Positions 28,640 through 39,959 of a DNA stretch of 64,000 bases are shown piece by piece. Source of the DNA: Symbiodinium natans (taxonomy: Eukaryota; Sar; Dinophyceae; Suessiales; Symbiodiniaceae); assembly GCA_905221605.1 (NCBI GenBank), contig CAJNDS010000232.1, positions 1 to 64,000 on the forward strand, read 5' to 3'. The notes under the pieces were generated by a model that worked only from the letters and a program-made list of their open reading frames with translations, did not search any database and was not told the origin of the DNA. The position numbers were made by a program, and so were the translations under genes. How positions within the stretch are numbered: the first letter of the stretch is position 1; each line of letters starts with the position of its first letter.

Positions 28640-29345
28640 GAATGGCTTGAGATATCTTAGCTAAGGCATAGTTTTTTGGATGGCTTAAGACACGTTAGCT
28701 AAGGTATATAGTGTTTAGTATAGAGTTCAGGTTTTGCGCATTGGGGGATGATTGCTTCAGATATCTTAGCTCAGGCTTAGTATGGAGTTCAGGTTTTGCT
28801 TATTGGGGTATGATTGCTTGACATATCTTGGCTCAGGTGGAGTATAGAGTTCAGGTATTGCTTATTGCAGGATGATTGCTTCAGATATCTTAGTACCTCA
28901 GGTTTAGTATAGAGATCAGGTTTTGCTTACTAGGGGATGACTGCTTTAGATATCTTAGCCAGGTTCAGTATAGAGTTCAGGTTTTGCTTATTGGGGGGGA
29001 TGATTGCTTCCCATATCTTAGCTCAGGATTTTCGTATAGAGTTCAGGTTTTGCTTCTTGGGGGGATGATTGCTTCCCATATCTTAGCTCAGGTTTAGTAT
29101 AGAGTTCAGGTTTTGCTTATTGGGGGATGATTGCTTCAGATATCTTAGCTCAGGCTTAATATAGAGTTCAGGTTTTGCTTATTGGGGGATGATTGCTTCA
29201 GATATCTTAGCTCAGGTTTAGTATAGTATTGAGTTCAAGTTCTGCTTATTGGGGATTGCTTCAGATATCTTGCTCAGGTATAGTATAAAGTTCAGGTTTT
29301 GTTTATTGGTGGATGATTGCTTCAGATATCTTAGCTCAGGTGTGT
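28640..29345 (+). repeat. About 60-bp tandem array in left arm
   Basis: About twelve units with TAGAGTTCAGGTTTTGCTTA, TTGGGGGATGATTGCTTC and AGATATCTTAGCTCAGG. Confidence 0.9.
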
Positions 29346-29394
29346 TTTTTAGGATTGATGTCGTGGTTTGCTTATTGGTTGCTTAACAGAGGCA

Positions 29395-30045
29395 GCAAAA
29401 CGTTGCAAAACCTCGAGGAGGTACCAAAAAACCAAAGTTCAAGCACCAAAATGCTGCAAAACCTCGAGGAGGTACCAATAAAACAAAAATATCTGAGACC
29501 TACAGCCCCGGATCACCGATAGTCTCAAAATCTTTGTACCTCCTCGAGGTTTTGCAGCAAAACCTTGCAAAACCTCGAGGAGGTACCAAAACAACCAAAG
29601 TTCAAGCACCAACATGCTGCAAAGCCGAGGAGGTACCCAAAAGAAACACAAAAAACATTTTGAGACCTACAGCCCCGGATCCCTGCAGAGTCTCATATTT
29701 TTGTTTTTTTGGGCTTTTGATACCTCCTTGAGGTTTTGCGTCATTTTGATCCTTGAGCTTTGTTTTTTGTTGGTACGTCCTCGAGGTTTCGCAGTAAAAC
29801 CTTGCAAATCCTCGAGGAGGTACCAAGAAAACCAAAATTCAAGCACCAAGATGCCGCAAAACCTCGAGGGGTTCCAAAAAAACAAAAACTATGAGACCTA
29901 CAGCCCCGGATCACCCGATAGTCTCACTTTTTTTCGTACCTCCTCGAGGTTTTGCATCATTTTGATCCTTGAGCTTTGTTTTTTTTGTACCTCGTCGAGG
30001 TTTTGCAGCAAAACCTTGCAAAACCTCGAGGAGGTACCAAAAAAA
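29395..30045. repeat. Array of CCTCGAGGAGGTACC / GGTACCTCCTCGAGG palindromic units
   Basis: AAAACCTCGAGGAGGTACCA occurs in both orientations many times, separated by TGAGACCTACAGCCCCGGAT and GTTCAAGCACCAA spacers; hairpin-forming. Confidence 0.9.
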
Positions 30046-30479
30046 TCAGCAAATAATATCCTGGTGACTTGTTTTATGGGATTTTGTTTTGGGGAGCCTA
30101 CAGCGCTGAATATTTTGAGCATGTAAGATATCAAAACTTGCGTTTGTCGATGTTTTTACATGGTCGTGTTACGAAAACACTGGCAGGTGTGGCAAACACA
30201 CATATGAAATCGAGAAGACGGAGGTCCAGAATCCGGACCTCGAGAAACAGAACGAACAAGCAACCACAACATCATAGAGCCATAACTTGTTTGCAAAACG
30301 CGTTTTTGTCGGTATTTACAGCGGTTGGCTTGGAGTATTTCTCATGGGTCGTCTAAAAGTAGTTGTGATACTGGTCGGCCCCTCCAAGTGTGGATCTGGG
30401 GGGGGGGGGGGGGAGCGACCATATATATATATATGTAAGAGGGACCTTTAGGTACTATGTGATTACTTTGCTTTCTTGG

Positions 30480-32868
30480 AGAAGGAGGTTAAATAGTTTA
30501 GATAGTTTATATAGTACAGGAAGCCCCTGAACTATCTAAACTATCTAACCTCGATTTTGGGAAAAAAGGAGGTTAGATAGTTTAGATAGTTTAGATAATT
30601 TAGATAGTTTAGACGAGCCCCTAAACTATCTAAACTATCTAACCTCGATTTTGGGAAAAAAAGAGGTTAGATAGTTTAGATAGTTTAGAAAGTTTAGAAA
30701 GTTTCAATTCCCTCTGGGTCGTCCCCAGCCAGAGGTTAGATAGTTTAGCTAGTTTAGATAGTTCAGGAAGCCCCTGAACTATCTAAACTATCTAAACTAT
30801 CTAACCTCTTTCCGGGGAGGCCCCCAGGAGGTTTGAAACTTCTAAACTATCCAAACTATCTAAACTATCTAAACTATCTAACCTCGATTTTGGGAAAAAA
30901 GGAGGTTAGATAGTTTAGATAGTTTAGATAGTTCAGGAAGCCCCTGAACTATCTAAACTATCTAAACTATCTAACCTCTTTACGGGGAGGCACCCAGGAG
31001 GTTTGAAACTTTCTAAACTATCTAAACTATCTAAACTATCTAAACTATCTAAACTATCTAACCTCGGTTTTGGCAGAAAAGGAGGTTAGATAGTTTAGAT
31101 AGTTTAGATAGTTTAGATAGTTTAGATAATTTAGACGAGCCCCTAAACTATCTAAACTATCTAACCTCCTTTTCTCCCAAAATCGAGGTTAGATAGTTTA
31201 GATAGTTTAGAAAGTTTCAATCCCAGCCAGAGGTTAGATAGTTTAGCTAGTTTAGATAGTTCAGGAAGCCCCTGAACTATCTAAACTATCTAAACTATCT
31301 AACCTCTTTCCGGGGAGGCCCCCAGGAGGTTTGAAACTTTCTAAACTATCTAAACTATCTAACCTCGATTTTGGCAGAAAAGGAGGTTAGATAGTTTAGA
31401 TAGTTTAGATAGTTTAGATAGTTTATAGATAGTTTAGACGAGCCCCTAAACTATCTAAACTATCTAACCTCCTTTTTTCCCAAAATCGAGGTTAGATAGT
31501 TTAGATAGTTTAGATAGTTTAGAAAGTTTCAATTCCCTCTGGGTCGTCCCCAGCCAGAGGTTAGATAGTTTAGATAGTTTAGATAGTTCAGGAAGCCCCT
31601 GAACTATCTAAACTATCTAAACTATCTAACCTCTTTCCGGGGAGGCCCCCAGGAGGTTTGAAACTTTCTAAACTATCTAAACTACCTAAACTATCTAAAC
31701 TATCTAACCTCGATTTTGGGAAAAAAGGAGGTTAGATAGTTTAGATAGTTTAGATAGTTTAGATAGTTTAGACGAGCCCCTAAACTATCTAAACTATCTA
31801 ACCTCGATTTTGGGAAAACAGAGGTTAGATAGTTTAGATAGTTTAGATAGTTTAGAAAGTTTCAATTCCCTCTGGGTCGTCCCCAGCCAGAGGTTAGATA
31901 GTTTAGGTAGTTTAGATAGTTCAGGAAGCCCCTGAACTATCTAAACTATCTAACCTCTTTACGGGGAGGCCCCCAGGAGGTTTGAAACTTTCAAAACTAT
32001 CTAACCTATCTAACCTCGATTTTGGTAGAAAAGGAGGTTAGATAGTTTAGATAGTTTGGATAGTTTAGATAGTTTAGACGAGCCCCTAAACTATCTAAAC
32101 TATCTAACCTCGATTTTGGGAAAAAATGAGGTTAGATAGTTTAGATAGTTTAGATAGTTTAGAAGGTTTCAATTCCCTCTGGGTCGTCCCCAGCCAGAGG
32201 TTAGATAGTTTAGATAGTTTAGATAGTTCAGGAAGCCCCTGAACTATCTAAACTATCTAAACTATCTAACCTCTTTACGGGGAGGCCCCCAGGAGGTTTG
32301 AAACTTTCTAAACTATCTAAACTATCTAAACTATCTAACCTCGATTTTGGGAGAAAAGGAGGTTAGATAGTTCAGATAGTTTAGATAGTTTAGACGAGCC
32401 CCTAAACTATCTAAACTATCTATCCTCGATTTTGGGAAAAAAGGAGGTTAGATAGTTTAGATAGTTTAGATAGTTTAGATAGTTTAGAAAGTTTCAATTC
32501 CCTCTGGGTCGTCCCCAGCCAGAGGTTAGATAGTTTAGATAGTTTAGATAGTTCAGGAAGCCCCTGAACTATCTAAACTATCTAAACTATCTAACCTCTT
32601 TCCGGGGAGGCCCCCAGGAGGTAGATAGTTTAGATAGTTTAGATAGTTTAGATAGTTTAGACGAGCCCCTAAACTATCTAAACTATCTATCCTCGATTTT
32701 GGGAAAAACAGAGGTTAGATAGTTTAGATAGTTTAGATAGTTTAGAAAGTTTCAATTCCTCTGGGTCGGCCCCAGCCAGAGGTTAGATAGTTTAGATAGT
32801 TTAGATAGTTCAGGAAGCCCCTGAACTATCTAAACTATCTAAACTATCTAACCTCTAGCTGAGCAGTC
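30480..32868. repeat. Higher-order hairpin array of TAGTTTAGA units
   Basis: Stems of AGGTTAGATAGTTTAGATAG and their complements alternate with a small set of fixed spacers: ACGAGCCC, CGATTTTGGGAAAA, AAGTTTCAATTCCCTCTGGG, TTCAGGAAGCCCCTGAA and CTTTCCGGGGAGGCCCCCAG. A whole cycle is about 290-340 bp and repeats about seven times. Confidence 0.92.
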
Positions 32869-32879
32869 CTCCCTCAATC

Positions 32880-33495
32880 GGTTTTCCAAAAACTTAGAGG
32901 GGACACTGCTTGCGATTTGTCATTTTGGGAGCTGCGATTTGTCATTTTGGGAGCTCAGTTTTCCAAAAACTTAAGGGGGACACTGCTTGCGATTTGTCAT
33001 TTTGGGAGCGCGGTTTTCCAAAAACTTAAGGGGGACACTGCTTGCGATTTGTCATTTTGGGAGCGCAGTTTTCCAAAAAACTTACGGGGGACACTGCTTG
33101 CGATTTGTCAGTTTGGGAGGTCGGTTTTCCAACAACTTAAGGGGGGACACTGCTTGCGATTTGTGATGTTATTTTGTGAGCGCAGTTTTCCAAAAAACTT
33201 ACGGGGGACACTGCTTGCGATTTGTCATTTTGGGAGCTCGGTTTTCCAACAGCTTAAGGGGGGACACTGCTTGCGATTTGTGATTTTGGGAGCCCAGTTT
33301 TTCAAAAACTTAAGGGGGACACTGCTTGCGATTTGTCATTTTGAGAGCTCGGTTTTCCAAAAACTTAGAGGGGGACACTGCTTGCGATTTGTCATTTTGG
33401 GAGCTCAGTTTTTCAAAAATTTACGGGGGACACTGCTTGCGATTTGTCATTTTGGGAGCTTTGTTTTCCAAAACTTAAGGGGTACACTGCTTATA
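32880..33495 (+). repeat. About 55-bp tandem array (GGGACACTGCTTGCGATTTGTCATTTTGGG)
   Basis: Eleven units with GACACTGCTTGCGATTTGTC and GGTTTTCCAAAAACTTA. The same array reappears at 39395-39925 in the same orientation. Open on plus for 251 codons, taken as non-genic. Confidence 0.9.
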
Positions 33496-33519
33496 AGAGA
33501 ACCCTTTATGTATTATTTG

Positions 33520-33970
33520 ACCCGTGGCCTTGGTGAGCATCTTGGTCTTCATTCCTTATGCCTTATTCCTTATTCCTTGTTCCTTATTCCCTATTCTCTA
33601 TTCTTTATTCCCTATTCCTTAATCCTTACCCCTTGTTCCTTACCTAGTCTAGGGTTTAGGGTTTGGGGTTGAGGGTTTAGGGTTTAGGGGTGGTAGCTCA
33701 GGGTTGAGGGTTTGCGGTTTTGGCTGAGGGTTAAGGGGTTTGCGGTTTATGAGTTTAGGGTTTGGGGTTTACAGGGTTTGGGGTTTAGGGATTTAAGATT
33801 TGGGGTTTAGGGTTTGGGGTCGGTTTGGGGGGTATTTAAGCGTCTCCGGATTTAGCGGTTTAAATGGCTTAGCTTTGACTTGAGGAGTCGGGCTTTGAGG
33901 ACGCGTAGAGGTTCGGATTTAGGGTCTGAACCATAAACCCTAAACCCTAAACCCTGAACCCTAAACCCTA
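33520..33970 (+). other. Degenerate CCTTATTCC repeats and TTTAGGG-like DNA
   Basis: (CTTATTCC)n at 33555-33635, then GGGTTTGGGG/TTTAGGG variants to 33840 and a CCCTAAACC stretch at 33930-33970. No exon supported. Confidence 0.7.
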
Positions 33971-33984
33971 AGAGGGACTTTACA

Positions 33985-36545
33985 ATGCTCCTACCCTCTT
34001 CCGTTTTGTGTGGCATTTCAAGACTTTGGCAGGGCGCCAAGGGGCTCCCGGCAAATCTCAACCCGCAAAGTTGTTCCTACCCTCTTCCTTTTTGTGTGGT
34101 ATTTGCAGGACTTTGGCAGGGCGCCAAGGGAACCCCGGCAAATTTCGACATGCAAAGTTGTTCTTACCCTCTTCCGTTTTGTGTGGTAGTTACAGGACTT
34201 TTTGCAGGGCGCCAAGGGGATCCCGGCAAATTTCGACCCGCAAAGTTGTTCCTACCCTCTTCCATTTTGTGTGGTATTTGCAGGACTTTGGAAGGGCGCC
34301 AAGGGGACCCCGGCAAATTTCGACCTGTAAATGTTGTCCCTACCCTCTTCCGTTTTGTGTGGCATTTGCAGGACTTTGGCAGGGCGCCAAGGGGATCCTG
34401 GCAAATTTCGACATGCAAAGTTGTTCCTACCCTCTTCTGTTTTGTGTGGTATTTGCAGGACTTTCGCAGGGTGCCAAGGGGATCCCGGCAAATTTCGACC
34501 CGCAAAGTTGTTCCTACCCTCTTCCGTTTTGTGTGGCATTTGCAAGACTTTGGCATGGCGCCAAGGGGATCCCGGCAAATTTCGACATGCAAAGTTGTTC
34601 CTACCCTCTGTCGTTTTGTGTGGTATTTGCAGGACTTTCGCAGGGCGCCAAGGGGATCCCGGCAAATCTCAACCCGCAAAGTTGTTCCTACCCTCTTCCT
34701 TTTTGTGTGGTATTTGCAGGACTTTGGCAGGGCGCCAAGGGAACCCCGGCAAATTTCGACATGCAAAGTTGTTCTTACCCTCTTCCGTTTTGTGTGGTAG
34801 TTACAGGACTTTTTGCAGGGCGCCAAGGGGATCCCGGCAAATTTCGACCCGCAAAGTTGTTCCTACCCTCTTCCATTTTGTGTGGTATTTGCAGGACTTT
34901 GGAAGGGCGCCAAGGGGACCCCGGCAAATTTCGACCTGTAAATGTTGTCCCTACCCTCTTCCGTTTTGTGTGGCATTTGCAGGACTTTGGCAGGGCGCCA
35001 AGGGGATCCTGGCAAATTTCGACATGCAAAGTTGTTCCTACCCTCTTCTGTTTTGTGTGGTATTTGCAGGACTTTCGCAGGGTGCCAAGGGGATCCCGGC
35101 AAATTTCGACCCGCAAAGTTGTTCCTACCCTCTTCCGTTTTGTGTGGCATTTGCAAGACTTTGGCATGGCGCCAAGGGGATCCCGGCAAATTTCGACATG
35201 CAAAGTTGTTCCTACCCTCTGTCGTTTTGTGTGGCATTTGCAGGACTTTCGCAGGGCGCCAAGGGGATCCCGGCAAATCTCAACCCGCAAAGTTGTTCCT
35301 ACCCTCTTCCGTTTTGTGTGGTATTTGCAGGACTTTGGCAGGGCGCCAAGGGGATCCCGGCAAATTTCGACCTGCAACGTTGTTCCTACCCTCTTCCGTT
35401 TTGTGTGGTATTTGCAAGTCTTTGGCAGGGCGCCAAGGGGATCCCGGAAAATTTCGACCTGTAAAGGTTGTTCCTGCCCTCCTCCTTTTGGTGTGGTATT
35501 TGCAGGACTTTGGCAGGAGGGGCTCCCGGCAAATCTCAACCCGCAAAGTTGTGCCTACCCTCTTCCGTATTGTGTGGTATTTGCAGGACTTTCGCAGGGC
35601 GCCAAGGGGATCCCGGAATATTTAAACCCGCAAAGTTGCTCCTACCCTCTTCCGTTTTGTGTGGTAGTTACAGGACTTTGGCAGGGCGCCAAGGGGATCC
35701 CGGCAAATTTCGACCCGCAAAGTTGTTCCTACCCTCTTATTGTGTGGTATTTGCAGGACTTTAGGAGGGTGCCAAGGGACTCCCGGCAAAGCTCAACCCG
35801 CAAAGTTGTTCCTACCCTCTTCCATTTTGTGTGGTATTTGCAGGACTTTTGGCAGGGCGCCAAGGGAACCCCGGCAAATTTCGACATGCAAAGTTGTTCT
35901 TACCCTCCTCCGTTTTGTGTGGTATTTGCAGGACTTTCGCAGGGCGCCAAGGGGATCAAATTTCGACCCGCAAAGTTGTTCCTACCCTCTTCCGTATTGT
36001 GTGGTATTTGCAGGACTTTTGACATGGCGCCAAGGGGATCGTGGCAAATTTCGACCTGTAAAGGTGGTTCCTACCCTCTTCCTTTTTGTGTAGTATTTGC
36101 AGGACTTTGGCAGGGCGCCAAGGGGATCCCGGCAAATTTCGACCCGTAAAGGTTGTTCCTACCCTCTTCCATTTTGCGTGGTATTTGCAAGACTTTGACA
36201 GGGCGCCAAGGGGATCCCGCAAATTTCGACCCGCAAAGTTGTTCCTACCCTCTTCCGTTTTGTGTGGTATTTGCAAGTCTTTGGCAGGGCGCCAAGGGGA
36301 TCCCGGCAAATTTCGACCTGTAAAGGTTGTTCCTGCCCTCTTCCTTTTTGTGTGGTATTTGCAGGACTGTGGCAGGGCGCCAAGGGGATCCCGGCAAATC
36401 TCAACCCGCAAAGTTGTTCTTACCCTCTTCCGTTTTGTGTGGTATTTGCAGGACTTTCGCAGGGCGCCAAGGGGATCCCGACAAATTTCGACCCGCAAAG
36501 TTGTTCCTACCCTCTTCCGTTTTGTGTGGCATTTGCAGGTCTCTA
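33985..36545 (+). repeat. 87-bp satellite array with a 611-bp higher-order duplication
   Basis: About 29 units of GTTGTTCCTACCCTCTTCCG + TTTTGTGTGGTATTTGCAGG + ACTTTGGCAGGGCGCCAAGG + GGATCCCGGCAAATTTCGAC + CCGCAAA. Units 34050-34660 recur at 34661-35271, offset 611 bp (seven units), almost identically. The unit is a multiple of three without stops, so ORFs up to 713 codons run through it on plus and 254 on minus. Confidence 0.93.
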
Positions 36546-36780
36546 GATTTACCTCTACGTAATACAATTCAATGTATTTAAATAATTTAATTCCACAGAA
36601 TTACATTATCTAAATTAATTTAATCCGAATACGTGAAAAACAATTTAAATAATTTAGTTCTGTGGGAGTAAATTCTTTAAATAAATTAACTTAGTCAAAT
36701 TGTTTAAACCAATTCAATTAGGGGTAAATCTGGAGATTACTACGAATTAAATTATGCACTTTTTCCTTTAAAACAAGGCG
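36546..36780. other. AT-rich spacer
   Basis: AATTTAATT/TTAAATAATTT-type words, partly self-complementary. No gene seen. Confidence 0.7.
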
Positions 36781-36880
36781 GTTCACCAGTACCAAATGTT
36801 CTTAGAGAATGCTGAAAGTTTGGTACTGTTGAACCGCCCTGTTTCCTCTAAAACAAGGCGGTTCAACAGTACCAACCTTA
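36778..36880. repeat. Hairpin with GGCGGTTCAnCAGTACCAA arms
   Basis: AAGGCGGTTCACCAGTACCA and TTTGGTACTGTTGAACCGCC form a stem; a third arm follows at 36857-36877. Confidence 0.75.
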
Positions 36881-36884
36881 CCCT

Positions 36885-39260
36885 TCTCCTGTTTTCACAA
36901 TTCATCCTTTTTGTTGTCTTTATTTCGAAAAGAAAAAGGGAAGGGAGAGATAAGGGAGAGAGGATCGATAAAGAAGAGTCCCATCTTCTCTGTGCTTTGT
37001 TTTGTCTTTCCTCCTCCTTTATTAATCTCTCTTCTATTATTGTCTTTGCTCTTCCTGCTAAAAATGCAATCCTGTCTATCTCCCCTCCTCCTTTTTGTTT
37101 AACGGAAAAAAACACAAGAAAAGAAAATAAGAGGGGAATGGAGGCCCTTTTCCATTCTCATACTTTTTCAATGGTTGGGGAAAGTGGCTGGGTTGGCTGC
37201 TTGCCCGTGGCACCTCTCCATGCTTCAGCATATCCCTCCTCTCGCCGTATCTCTTCAGTTCTTTTCGTTGTTCCCAAACAGAAAAAGAAAGCGAGTTCCT
37301 TTCATTTTCATGGTTCTTTCTTTGGCTTTTTTATTTTAAAGGGAAACGAACAAGAGAGAACAAAGACAAGAGAGGAAAGATGAAGAAAAGTACCATCTTC
37401 TCTTGGCCATGGGCGATGGAACGGGTGTCCCTTTGGATCGTTTTCTGCATCTTCAAGCGAGAAGAAAGGACGTACCTTCTCATTCAAAAGGGACAGGGGA
37501 GAGATGATGGGTCTAGAAGAATGCCACCTTCTTTGCGCCTTGTTTAGTCCGTCCCTCTCCTTACTTCCGTCTCTTCTATTCCTTGCAGTACGCTTCCAGA
37601 AAAAAGGCATCCTTGTGATCTCTCCTCTCTCACTTCTTTTTCCCTTCTCTCCATCTATTACCTTTTAACTGATTAAAAGCAGGAAAGGAACTTGAATGAT
37701 AAAGCTGGTGACTCCTTGCACGTGGACCTTGCCGTACTTCATCATATCCCACTTCTCGGCCTATCTCTTCTGTTCCTTTCCTTACCCTTCTCCTTTGTTC
37801 ATACTTCTTCCTTTTTGTTTTCCTTATTTCGACAAGGAAGAGGGAAGGGAGAGATAAGGGAGAGAGGATCGATAAGTTCCATCTTCTCTGTGCCTTGTTT
37901 TGTCTTTCCTTCTCCTTTATTAATCTCTCTTCTATTCTTGTCTTTGCTCTTCCGCCTTCTCTCTCCCTCCTCTTCAACGACAAAAACACAATAGAAATTA
38001 AAGTAAGAGGGGGACGGAGGCCCTTTTTCCATTCTTATCCTTTTTCAATGGTTGGGGAAAGTGAGCGGGGTTGGCTGCTTGCCCGTGGCCCTCCTCCATG
38101 CTTCAGCATATCCCTCCTCTCGCCGTATCTCTTCGGTTCTTTTCGTTGTTCCCAAACGGAAAAAGAAAGCGAGTTCCTTTCATTTTCATGGTTCTTTCTT
38201 TGGCTTTTTTATTTTAAAGGGAAACGAACAAGAGAGAACAAAGACAAGAAAGGAAAGATGAAGACAAGTACCATCTTCTCTTGGCCATGGGCGATGGAAC
38301 GGGTGTCCCTTTGGATCGTTTTCTGCATCTTCAAGCGAGAATTTGGACGCCCCCGAAACAAAAATCAACAATGTATCTCTCTGTCTCTATCCCTGTCGCT
38401 ATCTATCTTTCTTTCGCTCTTTCGTTAGCTTTCGCTCTTTCCCTGTCCCTACCTCTATCTCTCACTCACTCATTCTCAGTCTTTCAGTCTCTCAGTCTCT
38501 CTATCTCACTCTATGCGCGATGGAAGCAGGCGCTTGCTGTACGCTTCCAGAAAAAAAGGCATCCTTGTGATCTCTCCTCTCTCACTTCTTTTTCCCTTCT
38601 CTCCATCTATTTCCTTTTAACTGATTAAAAGCAGGAAAGGAACTTGAATGATAAAGCTGGTGACTCCTTGCACGTGGACCTTGCCGTACTTCATCATATC
38701 CCACTTCTCTGCCTATCTCTTCTGTTCCTTTCCTTACCCTTCTCCTTTGTTCATACTTCTTCCTTTTTGTTTTCCTTATTTCGACAAGGAAGAGGGAAGG
38801 GAGAGATAAGGGAGAGAGGATCGATAAGTTCCATCTTCTCTGTGCCTTGTTTTGTCTTTCCTTATCCTTTATGAATCTCTCTTCTATTCTTGTCTTTGCT
38901 CTTCCTGTTAAGAATCAATCCTGTCTATTTATCCTCCTCCTTCTCCCTTCTCCCTTCTCTTCACCGACAAAAAAACACAAGAAAAGACAGGGAAATGGAG
39001 GCCCTTTTCTTTTCTTATGCTTTTTCAATGGTTGGGGAAAGTGACGTGGCCCCTGTCCATGCTTCAGCGTATCCCTCCTCTTGCCCTATCTCCTCGGTTC
39101 TTTCCATTGTTCCCAAACGGAAAAGAAAGCGAGTTCCTTTCATTTTCATTGTTCTTCCTTTGGTTTTTTATTTCAAAGGCAAACGAACAAGAGAGAAGAA
39201 AGACAAGAAAGAGAGGAAAGACGAAGACGAGTACCATCTTCTCTTTGCCACGGGCAAAAC
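36885..39260 (+). repeat. Pyrimidine-rich block of three related copies, two as a 952-bp direct duplication
   Basis: CTGGTGACTCCTTGCACGTG occurs at 37704 and 38656 (offset 952), with colinear flanks. A more diverged copy starts at 36890. Words such as GGGAGAGATAAGGGAGAGAG and CTTTCATTTTCATGGTTCTT recur in all three. Open frames are many but without stable phase between copies. Confidence 0.8.
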
Positions 39261-39394
39261 CCGAGCCCTAGCTTCCAAATAAACCCTATTTAAGCCACCG
39301 GGGGGGGGAGGGGCGCCAGGCGGCCAGGGGGACAGGGTAGAAAGGCCCGAAACCACCTAAACTATCTAAACTATCTAACCTTGAATATGTAGAA

Positions 39395-39925
39395 TGTGGG
39401 AGCTCAGTGTTCCAAAAACTTGAGGGGGACACTGCTTGCGATTTGTCATTTTGGGAGCTCCGTTTTTCAAAAACTTACGGGGGACACTGCTGGCGATTTG
39501 ACATTTTGGGAGCTCCGTTTTCCAAAAGCAGGGGTACACTGCTTGCGAATTGTCATTTTGGGACCTCAGGTTTCCAAAAACTTTAGGGTGGACACTGCTT
39601 GCGAATCATCATTTTAGGAGCTCAGTTTTCCAAAAACTTAAAGGGGACACTGCTGGCGATTTGTCATTTTGGGAGCTCCGTTTTCCAAAAACTTAAGGGG
39701 GACAATGCTTGCGACTTCTCATCTTGGGAGCTCAGTTTTCCAAACACTTAAAGGGGACTCTGCTTGCGATTTGTCATTTTGGAAGCCCTGTTTTCCAAAA
39801 CTTCAGGGGTAACAATGCTTGCGATTTGTCATTTTGGGAGCTCAGTTTTCCAAACGCTTACGGGGGACACTGCTTGCGATTTGTCATTTCGGGAGCTCAG
39901 TTTTCCAAAAACTTAAGGGTGACTT
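39395..39925 (+). repeat. Second GGGACACTGCTTGCG array
   Basis: About ten units of the family at 32880-33495. Preceded at 39355-39385 by the edge of a TAGTTTAGA array, the same order as at 32840-32880. Confidence 0.88.
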
Positions 39926-39959
39926 AAATTCCAGCCCCCCCCCTGCCCAAGGCCGTCCC

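Larger units (their letters stand above)
28319..30433 (+). repeat. Left arm of giant inverted repeat
   Basis: Reverse complement of 44050-45852, with the same order of parts: GATCCGCATCTGAGTGCTTG, a 60-bp tandem array (28640-29345), CTCGAGG-palindrome units (29395-30045) and a unique end with CACTGGCAGGTGTGGCAAAC and CCTCCAAGTGTGGATCTGGG. Confidence 0.88.

Noticed and set aside
29395-30045. CRISPR-like array of CCTCGAGGAGGTACC repeats
   Set aside because: Units occur in both orientations with irregular spacing, spacers repeat, and the setting is eukaryotic.
34008-36149. A 713-codon protein gene on plus (and 254 codons on minus)
   Set aside because: The frame is open only because an 87-bp stop-free satellite is repeated; several frames and both strands are open at once and differences between units are not codon-biased by eye.
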